Source: Flavobacteriaceae bacterium UBA5544 (GTDB lineage Bacteria > Bacteroidota > Bacteroidia > Flavobacteriales > Flavobacteriaceae). From it: DNA of 64,000 bases. Below are positions 10,751-20,204 of this stretch, piece after piece; position 1 is the stretch's first letter, and every line of letters begins with the position of its first letter. The DNA is taken from positions 8,001-72,000 of the forward strand of contig DINI01000031.1 in the NCBI GenBank assembly GCA_002426755.1, written 5' to 3'. Position numbers and translations under genes: made by a program. The notes below the pieces were generated by a model. The model was not told the origin of the DNA, searched no databases, and was given only the letters and a program-made list of their open reading frames with translations.

Positions 10751-11956
10751 ATGAAAACTCATCCAATAACATTTATATGGTTTCTATTCATTTGTTTTAC
10801 GACACAAGGACAGTCAAACATATCTAATCTTGAATACTTTTTTGATTCTGACCCCGGTGTAGGCAATGCCATAATTGTAGATGTTGCAAACACTGCCACA
10901 TTAAATGAGAATGTAATCATACCCGTTAGCAGTTTAAGTTCTGGAATTCACATTTTGCACGTGAGGAGTCAAAACGAGGTTGATAAATGGAGTTTTTATG
11001 GCAGACAACCATTTTATATCGCTAACTTTTCAAATGCACTCAACAACACATTATCAGCAGTAGAGTATTTTATTGATGTAGACCCAGGCGTTGGAAATGC
11101 AACAGCTTTAACCATCGCTTCGAGTTCAAATCTGAACACCTCTTTTGTTATTCCATTAAGCATGGTTTCAACGGGTATTCATATTTTAAATATTCGAGTT
11201 AAGAACAACTTAAATCAATGGAGTATGTACGCCCAACAAGTGTTCTACAAATCACCTCAGATTTTGAACAATGCAGTCATTGCAGCAGAGTATTTTGTTG
11301 ATGTAGACCCAGGGGTTGGAAATGCCGAAGTTTTATCTATTCCGCCAGGCGCCTCGTCTAACGAGTTTCTTTCAATACCACTGACAAGCATTTCAGAAGG
11401 CATTCATATTCTCCATGTAAGGGTTAAAAACAATTCAAACCAATGGAGCCTTTATGCTCGACAAGTGTTTTACAAATCACCACAGATTTTAAACAACGAA
11501 CTTGTTGCTGCTGAATATTTTATTGATGAAGATCCAGGAATTGGCAATGCGACATCAATAGCCATTACACAAAGTGCCAGTGTTGATGAACTTTTGAATA
11601 TTGCCATTCCTGAAGATCTCGCAGAAGGAGATCATGTGTTACATTTACGCGTACAGCGAAATGATGGAAGTTGGAGTTTGTATGGGCGGCCAGAATTTAC
11701 GAGCACACTTTCGGTCAACAGTTTAACTTTTGAAAATTTCAAACTGTTTCCAAATCCTGTGCAAGACTTCCTGAATCTATCCATTAGCAATGCAAGCTTG
11801 GAGCATGTTAAAATTATCGATCTTAATGGCAAGGTGGTATTGGAACAAACCAAGAATTTAGACCGGTTAAATCTAGGCCAGCTTGTTTCAGGAATGTATT
11901 TGATACAAATAAAAACTTCAAATGGCAGGATTTCAAAAAAAATAATCAAGAACTAA
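10751..11956 (+). CDS. T9SS-exported surface protein with four 78-residue repeats
   Basis: A signal peptide (1-20, ending TQGQ) is followed by four tandem repeats of about 78 residues. Each opens with EYF(F/I/V)DxDPG(V/I)GNA and closes with 'HxLxxRxxNxxxxWSxYxRQ'. The last 75 residues are a T9SS type A sorting domain ('LFPNPVQDFLNLSI', 'GMYLIQIKTSNGRISKKIIKN'), so the protein should cross the outer membrane and be anchored or released. Repeats 2-4 are also similar at DNA level, with a 234-bp period. The acidic DxDPG loops could bind calcium, but this is speculative. The start is 6 bp after the beta-helix gene's stop, suggesting an operon. Function unknown. Confidence 0.85.
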   Translation: MKTHPITFIWFLFICFTTQGQSNISNLEYFFDSDPGVGNAIIVDVANTATLNENVIIPVSSLSSGIHILHVRSQNEVDKWSFYGRQPFYIANFSNALNNTLSAVEYFIDVDPGVGNATALTIASSSNLNTSFVIPLSMVSTGIHILNIRVKNNLNQWSMYAQQVFYKSPQILNNAVIAAEYFVDVDPGVGNAEVLSIPPGASSNEFLSIPLTSISEGIHILHVRVKNNSNQWSLYARQVFYKSPQILNNELVAAEYFIDEDPGIGNATSIAITQSASVDELLNIAIPEDLAEGDHVLHLRVQRNDGSWSLYGRPEFTSTLSVNSLTFENFKLFPNPVQDFLNLSISNASLEHVKIIDLNGKVVLEQTKNLDRLNLGQLVSGMYLIQIKTSNGRISKKIIKN

Positions 11957-12134
11957 ATAAATTAATTACATTTCATCACTAATTAAATGGTATTTGCTTT
12001 TCGTGGATTTTCTATTTGATTTTCTCGTTAATTTATATCTAATTAACAGGTATCATACTATAAAATCCATGAAAAGTAATTTGCCAAAGCTTTAAAATTT
12101 TCAAACTGTATTTACTTAATCTATAAAAAAGCTA

Positions 12135-13946
12135 ATGAAATTTTATTTAAGCTTATTTTTCAGTTTAACGGCTATAATTTGTAGAGCACAAACTTCGCAA
12201 AGCCAAGTAAACTATTCAAATTGTAAGAATAATGCTTGTAAAATAAGTGAATCCTTTAAAAATGCAGAACATTTTTTAGAAACAGATGATATAATCGCAT
12301 CACAAAATTGGTTAGATATTACGAAAAATCTAATTTCTCCAAAAACTCTGGACACAACTACAGTATTTGTTCACAGCTTACAATCCGAACTTTTTTATTA
12401 TAACGGTCTATATCAATTTGGCATAACCGAAGCTGAAAAAACCATAGCTAATGCTCTTATTTTAGAAGATAGTTTGCTTATCTCGAATGGATACTTTTTT
12501 AAAGGGATTAATTTAATGGAATCCAACAAATTGAAGGAGGCTGAATTTTCTTTATGGAAGTCTAGAGATTACCAACCTAAAGCATATCAAAAATCCCATT
12601 TAAGAAGCGCTATTTTAAATGAACATATATACAATAATATTGCGCAATTAAAACAGCAAATAAAACAGTCAGACTCTGCATTTTGGTACAACACAAAAGC
12701 CTACGAGTTCGCAAAAAAAAACGACAGCAAAAGAGGAGTTCCAAATATAGAGCAGACCTTTGCCCAACTTTATCTAGCCAAAAACGATATCAATAACGCT
12801 TTAATCCATTTAAACGAAAGTACACTTGTCGCTCAAAAAAATGATTATTTTGATATCATTTTAGCGAATTATGGACTTATGCTACATTGCTACCCAAACG
12901 ATGATGAAAAAATAAATTTCTGGTTTGGAAAAGCACTAGAGTTAATAAAAGAAAATAAAATCAATATTCTATACCAAACATATTTCTATAAAACAGCCAT
13001 AGAGGCATTTAAAAAGAACAATCAACTGGAAAACTTGGTGTTTGCGCAGGAAACATTGCTTAAAATTAATGCAGAAATTTCATTGAACAACAACACTTAC
13101 ATTCAAAATGTTACCGAAAAATATCTGAAATATGAAAATAAACTTCTGCAGCAACAATTGGATTTAATTGAAAACCAAAGGGAAAAACAGATCTATTTCA
13201 TTATAAGTATTAGTTTAATATTGTTTTCTTTAGGTATTTGGTTTTTTTATAGACAAAAACAGAAAATAAAGAATAAAGAAATTGATTCTCTGCAACAAAA
13301 ACAAAACATATCAAATCTACAGGCCCTTATTGAAGGTGAAGAAAAAGAACGTATTCGTTTGGCCCAAGAACTGCATGATGGCATTAATGGCGATTTATCT
13401 TCCATAAAATACCAGCTTTTAAGTATTTCGGATGATGATTTGTCCAAAACAGTTAAAACAACTTTTGATAAAACGGTTGATTTGATTGATTTCACGTGCC
13501 AACAAGTTCGAAATATCTCGCATAATCTATCTCCAATGACCATTAGAGATTTTGGCCTTATCACCTCAATAAAAAATTACTGCTCAAAATTAGAAAGTGT
13601 CCATCCAATTAAAATTCATTTTCAACATTTTGGAAGTGAAATTCAATTACAAAAAAACATAGAAACCATTATTTACAGAATTGTTCAAGAATTGGTAAAC
13701 AACATCATAAAACACGCCAACGCAACAGAGGCTATCGTTCAAATCAACACCTATGAAGAGCACATTTTTATAACGGTTGAAGACAACGGCAAAGGGTTTC
13801 AAAAAACATCTGAAAATTCTGGAATCGGATTAAAAAATATAGCTTCTAGAATTGCTTTTTTGAATGCCAATTTAGAAGAAGAACATAATGAAAATGGTAC
13901 GACCTTTACGATACATATTGATTTAAAAAATATTCCCACAACATGA
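12135..13946 (+). CDS. Membrane sensor histidine kinase (HisKA_3/NarX-like) with TPR sensor region
   Basis: The 603-residue protein has a signal peptide (1-19) and a helical periplasmic region with TPR-like repeats to about residue 340. One membrane helix at about 352-372 precedes a coiled coil and the HisKA_3 box 'ERIRLAQELHDGINGDL', with phospho-acceptor H414. The HATPase domain has the N box 'ELVNNIIKHANA', G1 'VEDNGKGF' and G2 'GIGLKNI'. It overlaps the downstream response regulator by 4 bp (ATGA), so the two form one two-component system. The stimulus is not evident; the adjacent T9SS operon is a possible but unproven target. Confidence 0.92.
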   Translation: MKFYLSLFFSLTAIICRAQTSQSQVNYSNCKNNACKISESFKNAEHFLETDDIIASQNWLDITKNLISPKTLDTTTVFVHSLQSELFYYNGLYQFGITEAEKTIANALILEDSLLISNGYFFKGINLMESNKLKEAEFSLWKSRDYQPKAYQKSHLRSAILNEHIYNNIAQLKQQIKQSDSAFWYNTKAYEFAKKNDSKRGVPNIEQTFAQLYLAKNDINNALIHLNESTLVAQKNDYFDIILANYGLMLHCYPNDDEKINFWFGKALELIKENKINILYQTYFYKTAIEAFKKNNQLENLVFAQETLLKINAEISLNNNTYIQNVTEKYLKYENKLLQQQLDLIENQREKQIYFIISISLILFSLGIWFFYRQKQKIKNKEIDSLQQKQNISNLQALIEGEEKERIRLAQELHDGINGDLSSIKYQLLSISDDDLSKTVKTTFDKTVDLIDFTCQQVRNISHNLSPMTIRDFGLITSIKNYCSKLESVHPIKIHFQHFGSEIQLQKNIETIIYRIVQELVNNIIKHANATEAIVQINTYEEHIFITVEDNGKGFQKTSENSGIGLKNIASRIAFLNANLEEEHNENGTTFTIHIDLKNIPTT

Positions 13947-14578
13947 CCACACTTGCGATTACGGATGACCACGCTATGGTGGTCGAAGGTTTAAAAACGA
14001 TGCTGAATAAGGTTGAGGACATTCAGATCACCGATTCGTTCCACACCGTGAATGACACTCTTTTGGGTTTAAAAAACAAAGTTCCAGATGTGTTACTTTT
14101 GGATATCAATCTACCAGATGGTAATGGCATTGATTTATGCAAATCCCTTAAAGAAACTTATAAAAATCTGAAAATTATTGCCCTATCAAATTTTGAAGAT
14201 ATTGCGTTTGTCAAACAAATCATTAAAAATGGCGCGAATGGATATTTGTTGAAAAACACCACAAAATCAGAGCTTGTCTTGGCAATAAAGAGCGTAAAAA
14301 ATGACGAATTGTTTCTTCCTGAACCCTTGAAACGACTTTTACTGAATGATTCGCTAGGAAAACAAAATAACAGTTCCTTTTTTGTTCCCAATTTAACCAG
14401 ACGCGAAAAAGAAGTCCTAGCTTTGATTGTCAAAGAATACACCTCCGAAGAAATTGCCAACAAATTATTTGTCTCCGTAAAAACGGTAGAAGCACATCGC
14501 AGTAACCTCATTCAAAAATTGAGCGTCAAGAACGTCGCCGGGTTGGTAAGGGTTGCTATTGAAAAAGGATTGGTATAA
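13943..14578 (+). CDS. NarL/LuxR-family response regulator
   Basis: The 211-residue cytoplasmic transcription factor is partnered with the kinase encoded 4 bp upstream. The receiver domain has the acidic pair D8-D9, phospho-acceptor D54 in 'VLLLDINLPDG', and a C-terminal Lys region. The GerE-type helix-turn-helix is at about 145-208 ('LTRREKEVLALIVKEYTSEE', 'SVKTVEAHRSNLIQKL'). This architecture fits the HisKA_3 kinases exactly. It is followed by a convergent asnB. Targets unknown. Confidence 0.95.
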   Translation: MTTLAITDDHAMVVEGLKTMLNKVEDIQITDSFHTVNDTLLGLKNKVPDVLLLDINLPDGNGIDLCKSLKETYKNLKIIALSNFEDIAFVKQIIKNGANGYLLKNTTKSELVLAIKSVKNDELFLPEPLKRLLLNDSLGKQNNSSFFVPNLTRREKEVLALIVKEYTSEEIANKLFVSVKTVEAHRSNLIQKLSVKNVAGLVRVAIEKGLV

Positions 14579-14582
14579 AAAA

Positions 14583-14603
14583 GACCAATTTAAAAAATTG
14601 GCC
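14583..14603. terminator. Probable terminator between the response regulator and asnB
   Basis: CCAATTT/AAATTGG stem, extended by G-C pairs, flanked on the left by AAAAAAGA. It gives a hairpin plus U-tract for leftward (asnB) transcription. In the rightward direction the tail is only CCCTTTCCC, so it is weaker there. Confidence 0.5.
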
Positions 14604-14640
14604 CTTTCCCGACTTTACTCAAATAATCAATTCACAAAAA

Positions 14641-16311
14641 TTATACTTTCACGTACGCATCCGAATGCACTTTAGCAACGGCTCGTCCACTTGGGTCATT
14701 CATGTTTTTAAAGGCTTCATCCCACTCCAAAGCAATTTTGGTACTGCAAGCCACGGATGCTTCCTGCGGCACACACAAGGCTGCGGCATCACTTGGGAAA
14801 TGTTCTGCAAAAATGGAACGATAGTAAAATTCTTCCTTATTCGTTGGGGTTTGCAATGGAAACTTGTACTTGGCATTTTTAAGTTGCTCATCACTCACTT
14901 CGTTGGCAACCACTTCTTTCAACGTATCAATCCAACTGTAACCTACGCCGTCACTGAACTGCTCCTTTTGTCTCCAAGCCACACTTGCCGGCAGCATATC
15001 TTCAAAGGCTTTACGAACTACCCATTTTTCCATACGTTCACCATTGATCATTTTATCTTGCGGATTGATTCGCATTGCAACATCCATAAATTCTTTATCC
15101 AAAAACGGAACACGTCCTTCAATTCCCCAAGCCGCCAAACTTTTATTGGCGCGCAAACAATCATACATGTGCAATTTGCTTAATTTACGAACGGTTTCTT
15201 CATGGAATTCTTTCGCATTTGGTGCTTTATGGAAGTATAAATACCCACCGAATAATTCATCGGCACCCTCTCCGGACAGTACCATTTTGATGCCCATAGA
15301 TTTTATCACACGAGCCATCAAATACATTGGAGTACTGGCTCGAATTGTTGTGATATCATAGGTTTCAAGGTTATAAATCACATCTCTAATCGCATCCAAT
15401 CCTTCTTGAATGGTAAACTTTATTTCGTGGTGAACCGTACCTATATGGTCAGCTACTTTTCGTGCTGCTGCCAAATCGGGTGAGCCTTCCAATCCTACAG
15501 AAAAGCTATGCAATTGTGGCCACCAGGCAGCCTGTGTATCATCGGATTCAATACGTTTTTCAGCATATTTTTTTGCAATGGCAGATGTTACCGAAGAATC
15601 CAATCCACCTGAAAGTAAAACGCCGTAAGGTACATCACTCATCAATTGTCTGTGAACGGCAGCTTCCAACGCTTCCTTGATGGCTTTGATACTTGTTTGA
15701 TTGTCTTTTACGGCATCAAATTCCGTCCAATCGCGTTGGTACCATTTGACAAATTTGCCATCTTTACTGCTCATATAATGTCCTGGAGGGAACAATTCTA
15801 TTTTTGTACAATAGCCTTCCAAGGCTTTCAATTCTGAAGCGACATAAAAAGTTCCGTTCTGGTCCCAACCAATGTACAATGGAATGATTCCCATATGATC
15901 ACGAGCAATGAAGTACTCATCTTTTTCAACATCATAAATAGCAAATCCAAAAATGCCATTCATTTCATCAATAAAATCAACTCCTTTCTCTTGGTACAAT
16001 GCCAAAATGACTTCACAATCGCTTTCAGTTTGAAATTTATAATCTGGAAACTGCTTTCTCAATGCTCTATGATTATAAATTTCTCCATTGGCAGCCAAAA
16101 TCAGTTGTTTGTCTTCACTCACTAACGGCTGCTTTCCAGAAGCTGGATCCACAATAGCCAAACGCTCATGTGCCAAAATTGCCTTATCATTATTATAGAT
16201 TCCACTCCAATCTGGTCCACGATGACGGATTATTTTTGCCATTTCCAGCAATTGAGGCCTTAAATCTTCAGCTTTTTGTTTTAAATCAAATGCACATACA
16301 ATTCCACACAT
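14641..16311 (-). CDS. asnB: Asparagine synthase B (glutamine-hydrolysing)
   Basis: Makes asparagine from aspartate, ATP and glutamine. Length is 556 residues, close to E. coli AsnB. The N-terminal glutaminase domain begins MCGIVC, giving catalytic Cys2 after Met removal. 'RHRGPDWSG' and 'NGEIYNH' bind glutamine. The synthetase domain has the PPi loop 'LLSGGLDSSV' near residue 232 and 'LSGEGADELFGGY'. It is a single-gene unit converging on the response regulator and divergent from a DUF2911 gene. The start is set by the Cys2 requirement. No irregularity seen. Confidence 0.97.
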   Translation of the reverse strand: MCGIVCAFDLKQKAEDLRPQLLEMAKIIRHRGPDWSGIYNNDKAILAHERLAIVDPASGKQPLVSEDKQLILAANGEIYNHRALRKQFPDYKFQTESDCEVILALYQEKGVDFIDEMNGIFGFAIYDVEKDEYFIARDHMGIIPLYIGWDQNGTFYVASELKALEGYCTKIELFPPGHYMSSKDGKFVKWYQRDWTEFDAVKDNQTSIKAIKEALEAAVHRQLMSDVPYGVLLSGGLDSSVTSAIAKKYAEKRIESDDTQAAWWPQLHSFSVGLEGSPDLAAARKVADHIGTVHHEIKFTIQEGLDAIRDVIYNLETYDITTIRASTPMYLMARVIKSMGIKMVLSGEGADELFGGYLYFHKAPNAKEFHEETVRKLSKLHMYDCLRANKSLAAWGIEGRVPFLDKEFMDVAMRINPQDKMINGERMEKWVVRKAFEDMLPASVAWRQKEQFSDGVGYSWIDTLKEVVANEVSDEQLKNAKYKFPLQTPTNKEEFYYRSIFAEHFPSDAAALCVPQEASVACSTKIALEWDEAFKNMNDPSGRAVAKVHSDAYVKV

Positions 16312-16567
16312 TTTTATATCAATTTTAAATTTATGATTATTATTTCATTTGTTATTTGAAGCAAATATGATATTATGGTTACAATTATAAAACATTTAAA
16401 TAATAAATACTTTCATATTATAACTAATAAATCAATTTTAACTTTAAATCAAAATTAAAAACATTCGATTTTTAATCAAATGATTCAATTATGTAAATTT
16501 TAACATAAGATTTCAACCATCGTAAAATAAATAAATACTAATTTTATACTCAATTAAAATTTTTGAT

Positions 16568-17116
16568 ATGAAAAAGAGAACTTTTTTAACCTCGATTGCA
16601 TTAACTCTGTTATTATTTTTATCCACAAATACTTTTGCCCAAGATTTTCCGGATTTGGATGTTAGTCCAATGGATGCAGCAACATTTCCTGGTAATTATA
16701 AAGTATCGGATAAATTAATAAAAGTAGTTTATAGCAGACCTCAACTCAAAGGTCGTACACTTTCTAAATTAGCTCCAAAAGATGAAGTTTGGAGAACTGG
16801 AGCCAATGAAGCTTCGGAAATTACCTTTTATGAACCAGTCATGTTTGGCAATACCAAAATAAAAGCTGGAACTTATACATTATTTACCATTCCTGGCGAA
16901 AAAGAATGGACAGTGATTTTGAGTTCAGACTTAAATGTTTGGGGATCTTACACCTATGACAAAGCAAATGATGTTGCGCGATTGAACGTACCAGTTCAAA
17001 AAGCAAAAAAACCAATTGAGGCATTTTCAATTGTCTTTGATGAATCTAAAACTGGTGCTACCATGTATTTAGGCTGGGCAGATACTGTAATTGCAGTTCC
17101 ATTTAATAAAATGTAA
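16568..17116 (+). CDS. DUF2911 domain secreted protein
   Basis: The 182-residue product has a signal peptide (about 1-24, ending TFAQ). The DUF2911 pattern is clear: 'SPMDAATFPGNYKVSDKLIKVVYSRPQLKGR' (residues about 33-63), 'EVWRTGANEASEITF', 'IKAGTYTLFTIPGEKEWTVI' and 'MYLGWADTVIAVPF'. The family is widespread in Bacteroidota and its activity is unknown. It stands alone between divergent asnB and convergent queE, with a strong terminator. The 256-bp upstream gap is very AT-rich and shows no consensus -7 box. Confidence 0.88.
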   Translation: MKKRTFLTSIALTLLLFLSTNTFAQDFPDLDVSPMDAATFPGNYKVSDKLIKVVYSRPQLKGRTLSKLAPKDEVWRTGANEASEITFYEPVMFGNTKIKAGTYTLFTIPGEKEWTVILSSDLNVWGSYTYDKANDVARLNVPVQKAKKPIEAFSIVFDESKTGATMYLGWADTVIAVPFNKM

Positions 17117-17131
17117 CATTTATAGTTATTT

Positions 17132-17167
17132 AAAACAAAAGCCTTGAATTATCAAGGCTTTTGTTTT
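17132..17167. terminator. Bidirectional terminator (DUF2911 gene / queE)
   Basis: Fifteen-bp perfect stem AAAACAAAAGCCTTG/CAAGGCTTTTGTTTT with a 6-nt loop and T-run between convergent genes. Confidence 0.88.
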
Positions 17168-17169
17168 TT

Positions 17170-17799
17170 TTATGGAATATTTAAATATTTATGTGTTTGC
17201 AATGACACTTTCCATTTTGGGTTTGCCATGACGTATTCTACAATTTCAGGAATCACCTTGTCCCGCTTACTCCATTCTGGCTGTAGATATAGAATACAGT
17301 TTTTATTGACTTTTGCGGCCTGTTCTTCGGCAAAACGAAAATCGTCTTTGTTATAAACGATTACTTTTAATTCGTTGGCGTTAGCATAGACTTCTTGTGT
17401 TGGCAATTTTAATTTCTTTGGAGACAAACATATCCAGTCCCAAGTTCCTGTCAATTTATAGGCTCCAGATGTTTCGATATGCACTTGTAATCCCTTTGCT
17501 TTCAATTGCGAAGTTAATTCGGTCATATCCCAAGTTAATGGTTCACCGCCAGTCACCACAATGGTATCACTATATTTTGCGGCATTTTCAACAATTTTTG
17601 AAGTTTCTGTAGGCGGATGCAAATTGGCATTCCAACTTTCTTTGACATCGCACCAATGGCAACCTACATCACAACCACCAACTCTAATAAAATAGGCGGC
17701 AGTTCCTTTGTGGAAACCCTCCCCTTGTATCGTGTAAAACTCTTCCATCAAAGGCAACATCAGTCCTTTGTCTATTAAGTCTTGAATCTCTTTTTTCAT
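17170..17799 (-). CDS. queE: 7-carboxy-7-deazaguanine synthase
   Basis: Radical-SAM enzyme converting 6-carboxy-tetrahydropterin to 7-carboxy-7-deazaguanine, a step in preQ0/queuosine synthesis. The 209-residue protein carries the CX3CX2C cluster motif (C43, C47, C50 in 'GGCDVGCHWCD'), the substrate segment 'EEFYTIQGEGFHKG' and the SAM motif 'VVTGGEP'. The partner queC/queD genes are not in the window. It starts at the first Met, MKKEIQ, and has a TATCTTTG box 7 nt upstream. Size and motifs are ordinary. Confidence 0.94.
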   Translation of the reverse strand: MKKEIQDLIDKGLMLPLMEEFYTIQGEGFHKGTAAYFIRVGGCDVGCHWCDVKESWNANLHPPTETSKIVENAAKYSDTIVVTGGEPLTWDMTELTSQLKAKGLQVHIETSGAYKLTGTWDWICLSPKKLKLPTQEVYANANELKVIVYNKDDFRFAEEQAAKVNKNCILYLQPEWSKRDKVIPEIVEYVMANPKWKVSLQTHKYLNIP

Positions 17800-17806
17800 A
17801 AGGCTG

Positions 17807-17814
17807 CAAAGATA
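17807..17814 (-). promoter_or_regulatory. Candidate -7 box for queE (TATCTTTG)
   Basis: Minus-strand TATCTTTG, 7 nt before the queE ATG, predicting a very short or absent mRNA leader. Confidence 0.45.
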
Positions 17815-17823
17815 ATTAATTAG

Positions 17824-17852
17824 TTGGCAGTCGCAGTGTCCATGTAGCAGTT
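17824..17852. repeat. Solitary, decayed copy of the CAGTCGCAGTC repeat
   Basis: TTGGCAGTCGCAGT, then 12 diverged bases, then CAGTTTTT. It matches one arm of the inverted repeats around 25.5-26.0 kb and 29.5 kb, but no opposing arm was found. It lies between queE and the HerA-like gene. Confidence 0.5.
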
Positions 17853-17989
17853 TTTGAAAATGAAATCGAAAGAATATGGGTGGCTTTAAATTTCAAAGTC
17901 AGCTAAATGCCTCACAACTCCGCTTATTTGTTGAAAACATTTTCGGCTGTATTGATTCAAGATTAGTATTTTTATAAAAATTTTAAATA

Positions 17990-19534
17990 ATGAGTAGAAA
18001 AGACGACTTTTTCAATCATATCGTTGAAGGAAATACTTGCAAAGGTGAGTTTATTACTCTGGGTGCTGCAATGTTAGATGGAGAGACAATGACCAATGCC
18101 TTTGTCAATGTTCCTTTAAAAACTTTAAACAGACATGGCTTGATTGCTGGAGCCACAGGTACTGGAAAAACAAAAACACTTCAAGTATTGGCTGAAAACC
18201 TTTCAGAAAAAGGAGTGCCTGTTCTTTTGATGGATATCAAAGGTGATTTAAGTGGATTGGCAGAACCAAGCCCAGGGCACCCAAAAATTGATGAGCGTCA
18301 GGCTAAAATTGGCTTGCCATTTGAAGGGAAGAATTTTCCTGTTGAAATATTGACACTTTCCGAGCAAGATGGTGTACGTCTTCGTGCAACAGTTAGCGAA
18401 TTCGGGCCTGTTTTATTATCACGGATTTTGGATCTATCAGAAGCACAATCTGGTGTAGTTGCCGTTATTTTTAAATATTGTGATGACAACAAAATGCCAC
18501 TTCTGGATTTGAAAGATTTCAAAAAAATTCTTCAATACACAACTCAAGAAGGCAAAGAAGAGTTTGAAGATGCTTATGGGCGAATTTCCACTGCCTCAAC
18601 CGGTGCCATCTTAAGAAAAGTTGTGGAATTGGAACAACAGGGCGCCGATTTGTTTTTTGGTGAAACCTCTTTTGAAGTTGATGATTTATTGAGAATTGAT
18701 GAAAATGGCAGAGGCTATATTAACATTATTCGATTGACAGATATTCAGGATAGACCAAAATTATTTTCAACTTTTATGTTGAGTTTATTGGCTGAAATTT
18801 ACTCAACCTTTCCAGAACAAGGGGATACTGGAAGACCGGAATTGGTGTTGTTCATAGATGAGGCTCATTTGATTTTTAATGAAGCATCCAAAGCACTTTT
18901 AAATCAAATTGAAAGTATCGTGAAATTGATACGCAGTAAAGGTGTTGGTATTTATTTTGTCACCCAAAACCCAACAGACGTTCCAGAAGATATTTTGAGC
19001 CAATTGGGATTAAAGGTCCAGCATGCCTTGCGTGCTTTTACCGCTAATGACAGAAAAGCCATTAAATTGACTGCTCAAAATTATCCAGATACCGATTATT
19101 ATGATACTGCAAGTGTTTTAACCTCTTTAGGAACAGGAGAAGCTTTGGTATCTGCTCTCGATGAGAAAGGGAAACCAACTCCCTTGGCTGCAACAATGAT
19201 GCGAGCTCCAATGAGTCGAATGGATATTTTGACGGATTCCGAATTGAGCAATCTATTGGGGAAATCTAAATTGGTAAAAAAATATAATGAAACCATCGAT
19301 AGGGAAAGCGCTTACGAGATGCTAAACTCTAAAATCGAGAAAGCAGAAGCTGTGGAGGCTAAAGAAAAAGCGCAAAAAGAATTGGAAGACCTTAAAAAAG
19401 CACAATCCAAGCAGCGAACAACAACTACTTCAACAAGAAGAAGTACCGCAATGAACCCTGTAGTAAAAGTATTGACCAGCGCAACATTCATTAGAAGCGT
19501 GTTTGGAATTTTGACCAAAGTGCTTAAAAAATAA
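17990..19534 (+). CDS. HerA-like / DUF853 ATPase
   Basis: A 514-residue cytoplasmic P-loop ATPase of the YjgR/DUF853 group of the HerA-FtsK superfamily. Walker A 'GATGTGKT' is at residues 54-61, 'DIKGDLSGLAEPSPGHP' follows, and Walker B 'LVLFIDEAHL' lies near 285. The sensor segment 'GIYFVTQNPTDVPEDIL' is typical of the group. The C-terminus has a charged coiled coil and a short basic end. The role of DUF853 proteins is not settled; DNA translocation is inferred from homology only. No nuclease NurA-like neighbour is present, so it is not a recognisable end-resection or defence pair. Confidence 0.92.
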   Translation: MSRKDDFFNHIVEGNTCKGEFITLGAAMLDGETMTNAFVNVPLKTLNRHGLIAGATGTGKTKTLQVLAENLSEKGVPVLLMDIKGDLSGLAEPSPGHPKIDERQAKIGLPFEGKNFPVEILTLSEQDGVRLRATVSEFGPVLLSRILDLSEAQSGVVAVIFKYCDDNKMPLLDLKDFKKILQYTTQEGKEEFEDAYGRISTASTGAILRKVVELEQQGADLFFGETSFEVDDLLRIDENGRGYINIIRLTDIQDRPKLFSTFMLSLLAEIYSTFPEQGDTGRPELVLFIDEAHLIFNEASKALLNQIESIVKLIRSKGVGIYFVTQNPTDVPEDILSQLGLKVQHALRAFTANDRKAIKLTAQNYPDTDYYDTASVLTSLGTGEALVSALDEKGKPTPLAATMMRAPMSRMDILTDSELSNLLGKSKLVKKYNETIDRESAYEMLNSKIEKAEAVEAKEKAQKELEDLKKAQSKQRTTTTSTRRSTAMNPVVKVLTSATFIRSVFGILTKVLKK

Positions 19535-19565
19535 TCGATACTTCAATCACAAAAAATAATTTTAA

Positions 19566-20120
19566 ATGAACAAATACATCATCAGTCTTTTTGTAATAAC
19601 ACTTTTGTTTTCGAGTTGCAAAAAAGAACAAGACCCTTTTTTGGTCAGTAAAAAAAATGTGGGTTTTTTAACTGACAGCACAAAGGTAAAAGACCTAAAA
19701 CTGGTATTCCCCAATGACTCCGTGGTCAATTACAAAGGTGATGCGACTTTTAAAATTCCGATGAACATGGTCGAAATTTATGAGAAAGGCGGCAATTTGC
19801 TGTTAACCCTGACTCCTAAAAAAATGTCTGACTCTTCATCAACAATCACAAATATTCGTATTGAAGATTCGCGTTTCAAAACCGAAAAAGACATTTCTAC
19901 GTTAAGTAGGTTCAAAGATATTCAGGACGCCTATAAAATTTCAAAAATTGATAATTTACTCAATTCCCTCGTGATTTCGGTGAATGAAATCAATGCGCAA
20001 TTTGCAATTGACAAAACAGAGTTACCAGCAAATCTGCGATATGATATGAATTTGAAATTTGAAGCATCACAAATTCCTGATAATGCCAAAATAAAATATT
20101 TCTTTATTAATTGGGATTAA
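19566..20120 (+). CDS. Lipoprotein of unknown function
   Basis: A 184-residue protein with a lipoprotein signal peptide (LLFSSCKK, C18). The body is predicted beta-rich with 'YKISKIDNLLNSLVISVNEI' in the middle and no cysteines after the lipid site. I do not recognise a family. It lies 31 bp after the HerA-like gene in the same direction and may be co-transcribed with it. Confidence 0.7.
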   Translation: MNKYIISLFVITLLFSSCKKEQDPFLVSKKNVGFLTDSTKVKDLKLVFPNDSVVNYKGDATFKIPMNMVEIYEKGGNLLLTLTPKKMSDSSSTITNIRIEDSRFKTEKDISTLSRFKDIQDAYKISKIDNLLNSLVISVNEINAQFAIDKTELPANLRYDMNLKFEASQIPDNAKIKYFFINWD

Positions 20121-20204
20121 AAAGATATTGAATAAAAAAAAAACAGATACACATAGGTCTAAAATTGAACGTGAACCGATTGCAGTTTACTGAATACTGA
20201 AAAA

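Noticed and set aside
9657..11956. Beta-helix gene and T9SS repeat gene as one frame broken by a stop
   Set aside because: The second gene has its own start and a full signal peptide 6 bp after the first stop codon, so they are two proteins.
14665..15183. 172-codon plus-strand ORF opposite asnB
   Set aside because: It lies wholly antisense to a complete, conserved enzyme gene and has no recognisable motif.
17990..19534. HerA-like ATPase as part of a phage-defence or end-resection system
   Set aside because: No NurA, Sir2 or other nuclease partner is adjacent, and it fits the common housekeeping DUF853 family.
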